19,348 nucleotides of DNA, from contig JAQUJJ010000043.1 in the NCBI GenBank assembly GCA_028681035.1, positions 6,883 to 26,230 of the forward strand. The letters are read 5' to 3'. The number at the start of each line of letters is the position of its first letter. Positions within the stretch are counted from its first letter, which is position 1. A model generated the notes under the pieces. It had not been told where the DNA came from and ran no database searches. It worked only from the letters and a program-made list of their open reading frames with translations. Made by a program: the position numbers and the translations under genes. Source of the stretch: Candidatus Cloacimonadota bacterium. GTDB taxonomy: Bacteria; Cloacimonadota; Cloacimonadia; Cloacimonadales; Cloacimonadaceae. Positions 15,110-19,348 of the stretch are shown in pieces.

Positions 15110-15998
15110 TGAAAGCTCTGGATTCATTGCTATTGATAAGCCAGCAGGGATAACTTCATTTGATGTAATCCGACGCTTAAGAAGAATAACAGGGATAAGA
15201 AAAATAGGGCATTGTGGCACACTCGACCCTTTTGCAACGGGCTTGCTAATCTGCTGTATTGGCTCTTACACACGCTTAGCGAAATACGTTGAATCGGAGG
15301 AAAAGGCTTATTATGCCACGATTCAACTGGGAGCACAAAGCGAAACCGGCGATACAGAAGGAACTATTATTAAAACAGCAGACGTTCCAAGCCAATTGAT
15401 AGACCCAGAACAAGTCCAACAAACAGCATTATCACTTAGTGAATTACCTGTACCTGCTTATTCCGCCATCAAGCTGAATGGCACTAGAGCATACACTCTT
15501 GCACGCAGTGGGGTGGAGATGGATATGCCTATCAGAGCTACTAAGATAAGTGTTTTTCAGCTTATAGCTTGGGAGGATGGGAGCATCATTAACGATGTTT
15601 CTCAGTTAAGCTACCGCTGCACTGTATCTAAAGGCACCTATATTAGAAGCTTAAGCGAATGGCTTGCACAGCAGATAGGCACCTTAGGCTACACTATCCA
15701 ATTGCGTAGAGAATCTATTGGGGTAACAAGTATTGAAAAAGCAGTAACGCTCGAGGCACTAAATCCCGATAACTGGAAACAGTCCCTTATCTCTCCCAGA
15801 CAAGTCTTAAGCAGGCTCACTTCTTTAGAACTGGATGATGTTCAAGAGAAGTGTATTTCTAATGGAGGTGATATTGCTATTCCAAGTGACATACAGATTA
15901 CAAATCCAACCTGTGCTTTATACAATACCACTAACAAGCTCCTCGCCATCGGGGAAGTAAGTATTGATAGCATCCATCCCATTATAGTACTGATATGA
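15093..15998 (+). CDS. truB: tRNA pseudouridine(55) synthase TruB
   Basis: TruB converts U55 in the T-loop of tRNAs to pseudouridine. The 301-aa protein starts at an ATG preceded closely by GAAGGA (15085-15090). Motifs are GFIAIDKPAGITSFDVIRRL, GHCGTLDPFATGLL with the catalytic Asp at D45, the substrate loop PAYSAIKLNGTRAYTLAR, and SKGTYIRSLSEWLA. The C-terminal ~70 residues correspond to the variable RNA-binding tail. It overlaps nrnA by 17 nt and ribF by 4 nt (ATGA), a strong sign of coupled translation. Confidence 0.95.
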   Translation: MNSTASESSGFIAIDKPAGITSFDVIRRLRRITGIRKIGHCGTLDPFATGLLICCIGSYTRLAKYVESEEKAYYATIQLGAQSETGDTEGTIIKTADVPSQLIDPEQVQQTALSLSELPVPAYSAIKLNGTRAYTLARSGVEMDMPIRATKISVFQLIAWEDGSIINDVSQLSYRCTVSKGTYIRSLSEWLAQQIGTLGYTIQLRRESIGVTSIEKAVTLEALNPDNWKQSLISPRQVLSRLTSLELDDVQEKCISNGGDIAIPSDIQITNPTCALYNTTNKLLAIGEVSIDSIHPIIVLI

Positions 15999-16900
15999 AG
16001 CAAAAAAGCGTTCTTACCATTGGCAATTTTGACGGTATCCATCTTGGACACCAAAAGCTGCTAAGCCGTATGCTGGAGCTATCCCAGGAAAAGGATTTAC
16101 GGAGTGTTGTATTAAGCTTCACAGACCATCCTGCCTTTACTTTGAAGGCACATGCCAAACCCAGGATATTGTGCCCACCCATGCTAAAGGTGCGTGAATT
16201 ATCAGATTATGGTATAGACGTGGTAGAACTACTTAAATTTGATAAGGAGCTAGCCTCCACACCAGCCTTACAGTTTCTAACTGAGTATATTATCCCTGTT
16301 TGGCATCCAGAAGTGATAGTAATGGGATATGATTCACATTTCGGCTACAAACGGGAAGGTGACTACCAGTTTCTCATCAAGCATGCAGATGAGTATGGCT
16401 ATGATGTGGAATTTGTGCCACCCCTGCAATCCAACGGCATGCCGATAAGTAGTAGTATGATACGCGAGCTGTTGGACAAGGGAGATATAGTTATGGCAAA
16501 CCAACTTTTAGGCAAACCATACAGGTTGTTAGGCACCATCGGGCATGGCATTGGCAGGGGGAAAGGTTTCGGATTTCCCACAGCTAATCTCGTCCTTTCG
16601 CATGCGCACCAACTAATTCCATGCGAAGGTATCTATCTAAGTAAAGTCCATCTTTCAGCAGGTTCTTATTTTGGGTTGACAAATATCGGCAGCAGCCCAA
16701 CTGTGAAAACCGATGGAGTTGTAGAAGTTGAGACCTATTTACTAGATTATACGGGAGACCTTTACAACAGTGATATGGAGCTGGAACTAATCCGTTACCT
16801 GCGGGAGGAAAGAATGTTTAGCAAGGTGGAAGAGCTTATTGCTGCCATGAACTTGGATTTATCTAAGGCAAGAAGCATCATAAACGAAGGTGTATTGTGA
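15995..16900 (+). CDS. ribF: Bifunctional riboflavin kinase/FAD synthetase RibF
   Basis: RibF phosphorylates riboflavin to FMN and adenylates FMN to FAD. The N-terminal FAD synthetase domain shows TIGNFDGIHLGHQKLL, MGYDSHFGYKREGD and SSSMIRELL. The C-terminal riboflavin kinase domain shows GRGKGFGFPTANL, GLTNIGSSPTV and VEVETYLLDYTGDLY. The length of 301 aa is normal. It overlaps truB at ATGA, and its TGA overlaps the GTG start of the following secreted protein. No FMN riboswitch is seen in the window, as expected for an internal operon gene. Confidence 0.96.
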   Translation: MKQKSVLTIGNFDGIHLGHQKLLSRMLELSQEKDLRSVVLSFTDHPAFTLKAHAKPRILCPPMLKVRELSDYGIDVVELLKFDKELASTPALQFLTEYIIPVWHPEVIVMGYDSHFGYKREGDYQFLIKHADEYGYDVEFVPPLQSNGMPISSSMIRELLDKGDIVMANQLLGKPYRLLGTIGHGIGRGKGFGFPTANLVLSHAHQLIPCEGIYLSKVHLSAGSYFGLTNIGSSPTVKTDGVVEVETYLLDYTGDLYNSDMELELIRYLREERMFSKVEELIAAMNLDLSKARSIINEGVL

Positions 16901-18810
16901 AAATCAAGCATACTTTGTTATTGCTTCTATTCTTTGCCGCCACTTTGCTCGCATATGCCCTGGATAGCCAAGTAGTTATGGTGCCAGCGAGTGGTGATAG
17001 CGTAATTCCAGAGCAGTGTCGCGAGAGCTATTTTAGCCATAACAGTGGAACTACGGACTTCTACTTATATGGTTCGAATAAGTGGGCAGTAAGGTTTAAC
17101 TTCCGCTCTGCATATCCAGGTGTTAGCAATTGCAGTTTTTCCATCCAGAGTGCACGGATTTACTTTCCTAACATAGGGGATTCTGTTAAGGTTTCGCTAT
17201 ACAGTGATGCGAATTCAATGCCTTCACAGCTTATTACTTCTGCAAAAGTAGCCGTTGTTCGCAATATGCAGGATATCTCTTTCCCTATCACAGTGCAAGC
17301 TGAAGTTGCTTGGTTGGTGGTGGATTATAGCACTAATTTCCAAGACCGTTTTGTAGCTGCTTCCGCTGGGGATGGAACCCATAGTTATTACCTAAACACA
17401 AATGCTATAACTCCCTACTTCCAGAATTTCTCCTTAGCAGGTTTTAACTGCGAATTGCTCTTTGGTTTGCTTGGTAATTTTAACTTAAATACACCTGATT
17501 TACAGCTTGTCAGTTTCGATCTCTCAGGAACCTTGCGTCCCCGAGAAACAGTAAAACCAATCTTCAGCATCTACAACCATTCTGATGTTCCTGTATCGGA
17601 TGCGCAAATTGAATTAGAGATTACTGCTCCCACTGTAGATTATAGTGTTAACCGAACTATCATAATCACTGAAACAATACAGCCCAGAAGTCTGTTGGAG
17701 GTTTTAGCACCGGGTTATCAGGATTTTATTATAACCTTGCCTTCATCTCCGATGCAGCTAAGAATGCAAGCTACTTTATCTTCCGTGATGGTGGCAGAAT
17801 CGGATACCACCCTTAGCAATAACACGGTTTCCAAATATTGCTCGGTGTATTCATATAGTTATCCCATTGTTCCTGTGGAGAATTTTATCCGCTATAATAC
17901 CACCTCAACCATATGTGAAGCACAAGATAATTATGCTCAACCAAGCTTTCATTCACTATTATATTATGCAAACCTTTCAGATAGCCTATCCAACCTGGGA
18001 GCTTACCAGCGTTTTACTTGGTATGGGTTCAATGCGATGCCCACAACTGCGATACTTGGTAAAGAACGCATAATTGGTTACAACGCAGCAGACTATTTAA
18101 GCAAGTACCAAGCAGCCGTGGATAAAGCTAAACTGAACAGGAGCTTTATCAGTAGCTCGAGCTGTGTTCTTGAGGATGCAGTAGAGAGTGCTAATCTTTC
18201 TATCAAGATTCAGCTTTCCAATACTAACACCAGAGTATTTACAGTTCCCACGCTAAATCCTGCCATGAATTCCCGCTTTTTCGTAGGTGTTTTCAAAAAA
18301 GCTAGCTTCAATGGGCAGCAACGTTTCGTTTTTGACCGATGGATAGCGTATGCCGACACCATAAACAGTTCAATGGACTATGGTTCGGTAAGCAATAAAA
18401 CCTATAACATGAGTTTGATTAATCTTAGCTTTGAAGAGTTACAGGCTAACTACCGCATATACTATTGGCTACAAGCTACGCAAGGTGGAGTTGTCCGTTA
18501 TGCAAATTATGCAACCTTTGTTTTAACTACTACTGCTTTAGTGGATGAGGAGATGGTTCCCCAGATTTCTTTAACTGCATTTCCCAATCCCCTTCGCCTA
18601 GGAAACTCATTAAAACTAATAGGAATGCCTGCTCATGGCAATATAAGTGTGTATAACATCAGAGGTCAACGTATCTGGCATGCTACAGATTTTGTACGAG
18701 GGACAGATATGCCAACAAATATGTTTCCATCTTCTGGGCTATACTTCATCAAAAGTGAATCCTTGGATGGATTGCAAAAACAAACAATCAAAATAAGCGT
18801 TATAAAGTAG
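16897..18810 (+). CDS. Secreted Omp28-like protein with C-terminal sorting domain
   Basis: The GTG start overlaps the ribF stop (GTGA), with GAAGG at 16886-16890. A signal peptide is clear (MKIKHTLLLLLFFAATLLAYA, then LDSQ). Residues ~20-195 form a beta-rich region. Residues ~198-310 resemble a CARDB-like Ig fold (LQLVSFDLSGTLRPRETVKP). Residues ~325-530 resemble the thioredoxin-like Omp28 family: VPVENFIRYNTTSTICEAQD, then NAMPTTAILG, where a cis-Pro would sit, then FFVGVFKKASFNGQQRFVFD. The CxxC redox pair is missing (only one Cys at STIC), so redox activity is unlikely. A 76-residue sorting domain starts at FPNP (562-565) and contains VYNIRGQRIW and SGLYFIKSES. Export across the outer membrane is inferred. 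The Omp28 link is moderate only. Confidence 0.7.
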   Translation: MKIKHTLLLLLFFAATLLAYALDSQVVMVPASGDSVIPEQCRESYFSHNSGTTDFYLYGSNKWAVRFNFRSAYPGVSNCSFSIQSARIYFPNIGDSVKVSLYSDANSMPSQLITSAKVAVVRNMQDISFPITVQAEVAWLVVDYSTNFQDRFVAASAGDGTHSYYLNTNAITPYFQNFSLAGFNCELLFGLLGNFNLNTPDLQLVSFDLSGTLRPRETVKPIFSIYNHSDVPVSDAQIELEITAPTVDYSVNRTIIITETIQPRSLLEVLAPGYQDFIITLPSSPMQLRMQATLSSVMVAESDTTLSNNTVSKYCSVYSYSYPIVPVENFIRYNTTSTICEAQDNYAQPSFHSLLYYANLSDSLSNLGAYQRFTWYGFNAMPTTAILGKERIIGYNAADYLSKYQAAVDKAKLNRSFISSSSCVLEDAVESANLSIKIQLSNTNTRVFTVPTLNPAMNSRFFVGVFKKASFNGQQRFVFDRWIAYADTINSSMDYGSVSNKTYNMSLINLSFEELQANYRIYYWLQATQGGVVRYANYATFVLTTTALVDEEMVPQISLTAFPNPLRLGNSLKLIGMPAHGNISVYNIRGQRIWHATDFVRGTDMPTNMFPSSGLYFIKSESLDGLQKQTIKISVIK

Positions 18811-18816
18811 ATTATT

Positions 18817-19348
18817 ATGGATAACCAAACTCCCATTTCCGAGCTTCACCTGAAAGTGGGTGAAGAGATTCTTGCCTTTTATTTAGTTGCCGAAAAGGAA
18901 CTAAGAGACGGTAAAAACGAGCAGTACCTTAGGCTAAAACTGCAAGACCGTAGCGGCTCTATATCTGCCAATGTATGGAAAGATGCCAAGAAAGCATCCG
19001 ATACTTTTGATGCAGGGGATGTTATTAAAATCAAAGGTAATGTGGTGAACTTTAAGGGGCAGACTCAGATTTCAATTACCCAAGTACGCTTTGCCGATAA
19101 ATCTGAATATGCGATTGGGGATTTTCTGGTGCGCAGTAAAATAGAGCCAGAAGTCCTTGCAGAGCGTTTCTTTGCCTTCATAGACAAGATAGAGCAGCCA
19201 CATCTAAATAAACTGTTGCACCTGATCTTTGATGACAAAGAGTTTTTTGCCCGATACTTGGATGCTCCTGCCGCTAAAGGATGGCATCACAATTACATGC
19301 ACGGTTTGATAGAGCATTCAATATCTGTGGCAGCTCTTTGTGAATTTG
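18817..19348 (+). CDS. yhaM: YhaM-like 3'-5' exoribonuclease, OB-fold plus HD domain (3' partial)
   Basis: The frame is open from ATG 18817, 6 nt after the previous stop, to the window end (177 codons). The N-terminus is an OB-fold nucleic-acid-binding domain (YLRLKLQDRSGSISANVWKD ... GDVIKIKGNVVNFKGQTQIS). The HD phosphohydrolase domain begins with WHHNYMHGLIEHSISVAALC (H157, H158, H162, H167), matching the HHNYxGGLLEHT motif of YhaM. The remaining metal ligands lie outside the window. YhaM trims RNA and sometimes DNA from 3' ends. Placement after NrnA, TruB and RibF adds another RNA-decay enzyme to this operon. No strong ribosome binding site is seen. Confidence 0.85.
   Translation, partial: MDNQTPISELHLKVGEEILAFYLVAEKELRDGKNEQYLRLKLQDRSGSISANVWKDAKKASDTFDAGDVIKIKGNVVNFKGQTQISITQVRFADKSEYAIGDFLVRSKIEPEVLAERFFAFIDKIEQPHLNKLLHLIFDDKEFFARYLDAPAAKGWHHNYMHGLIEHSISVAALCEF

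Overview
The window reads as a chromosomal segment of a bacterium of the Fibrobacteres-Chlorobi-Bacteroidetes (FCB) side of the tree, quite possibly Candidatus Cloacimonadota. Three secreted proteins end in a FlgD-like/type IX-style C-terminal sorting domain, two of them with a perfect YPNPFNP motif. The sugar transferase has the FRTMHPYSEY and KPGLVPPFYADMP signatures of a Bacteroidetes-type family. The assignment is inference from family signatures; no rRNA or tRNA is present. Every recognised gene lies on the + strand.

Layout. (1) 1-1872: the tail of a GxxExxY-like gene, a 180-bp-period duplication that makes a 56-codon chimeric mini-ORF, then a polytopic phosphoglycosyl transferase. (2) 1925-6930: two large secreted, sorted, multidomain proteins, separated by a 566-bp spacer that carries a compound inverted-repeat element. 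The second gene ends at a good rho-independent terminator. (3) 6931-8649: 1.7 kb with no credible gene but dense in repeats. It holds four ~79-bp palindromes with shared ends, one of them split by a 267-bp inverted-repeat element flanked by 8-bp TTATATAA copies. It also holds polypurine microsatellites, longer direct repeats, a long perfect-stem hairpin and a terminator just ahead of rimP. (4) 8650-18810: a tightly packed translation/transcription operon, rimP-nusA-ylxR-ylxQ-infB-rbfA, then after an internal terminator nrnA-truB-ribF and a secreted sorted protein. A yhaM-like exoribonuclease gene runs off the right edge.

The operon genes mostly overlap by 1-17 nt (ATGA, TAGTG or GTGA junctions), so translational coupling is likely. 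Functionally they combine 30S maturation (RimP, RbfA), transcription elongation/termination (NusA), RNA-binding accessory proteins (YlxR, YlxQ), initiation (IF2), nanoRNA/pAp turnover (NrnA), tRNA pseudouridylation (TruB), FMN/FAD synthesis (RibF) and RNA decay (YhaM). This is a common bacterial order. The unusual passenger is the secreted Omp28-like protein coupled to ribF.

The most interesting non-genic signal is the palindrome family at 7041-8430. The outer ends are constant, while the inner stems and loops vary, and in one copy the stem has changed on both sides so that pairing is kept. One copy contains a clearly nested insertion. Other notable points are a lamin-tail domain nested inside a fibronectin type III domain, a 43-residue acidic tail on RbfA, and a phosphoglycosyl transferase that seems to lack the usual re-entrant membrane helix.
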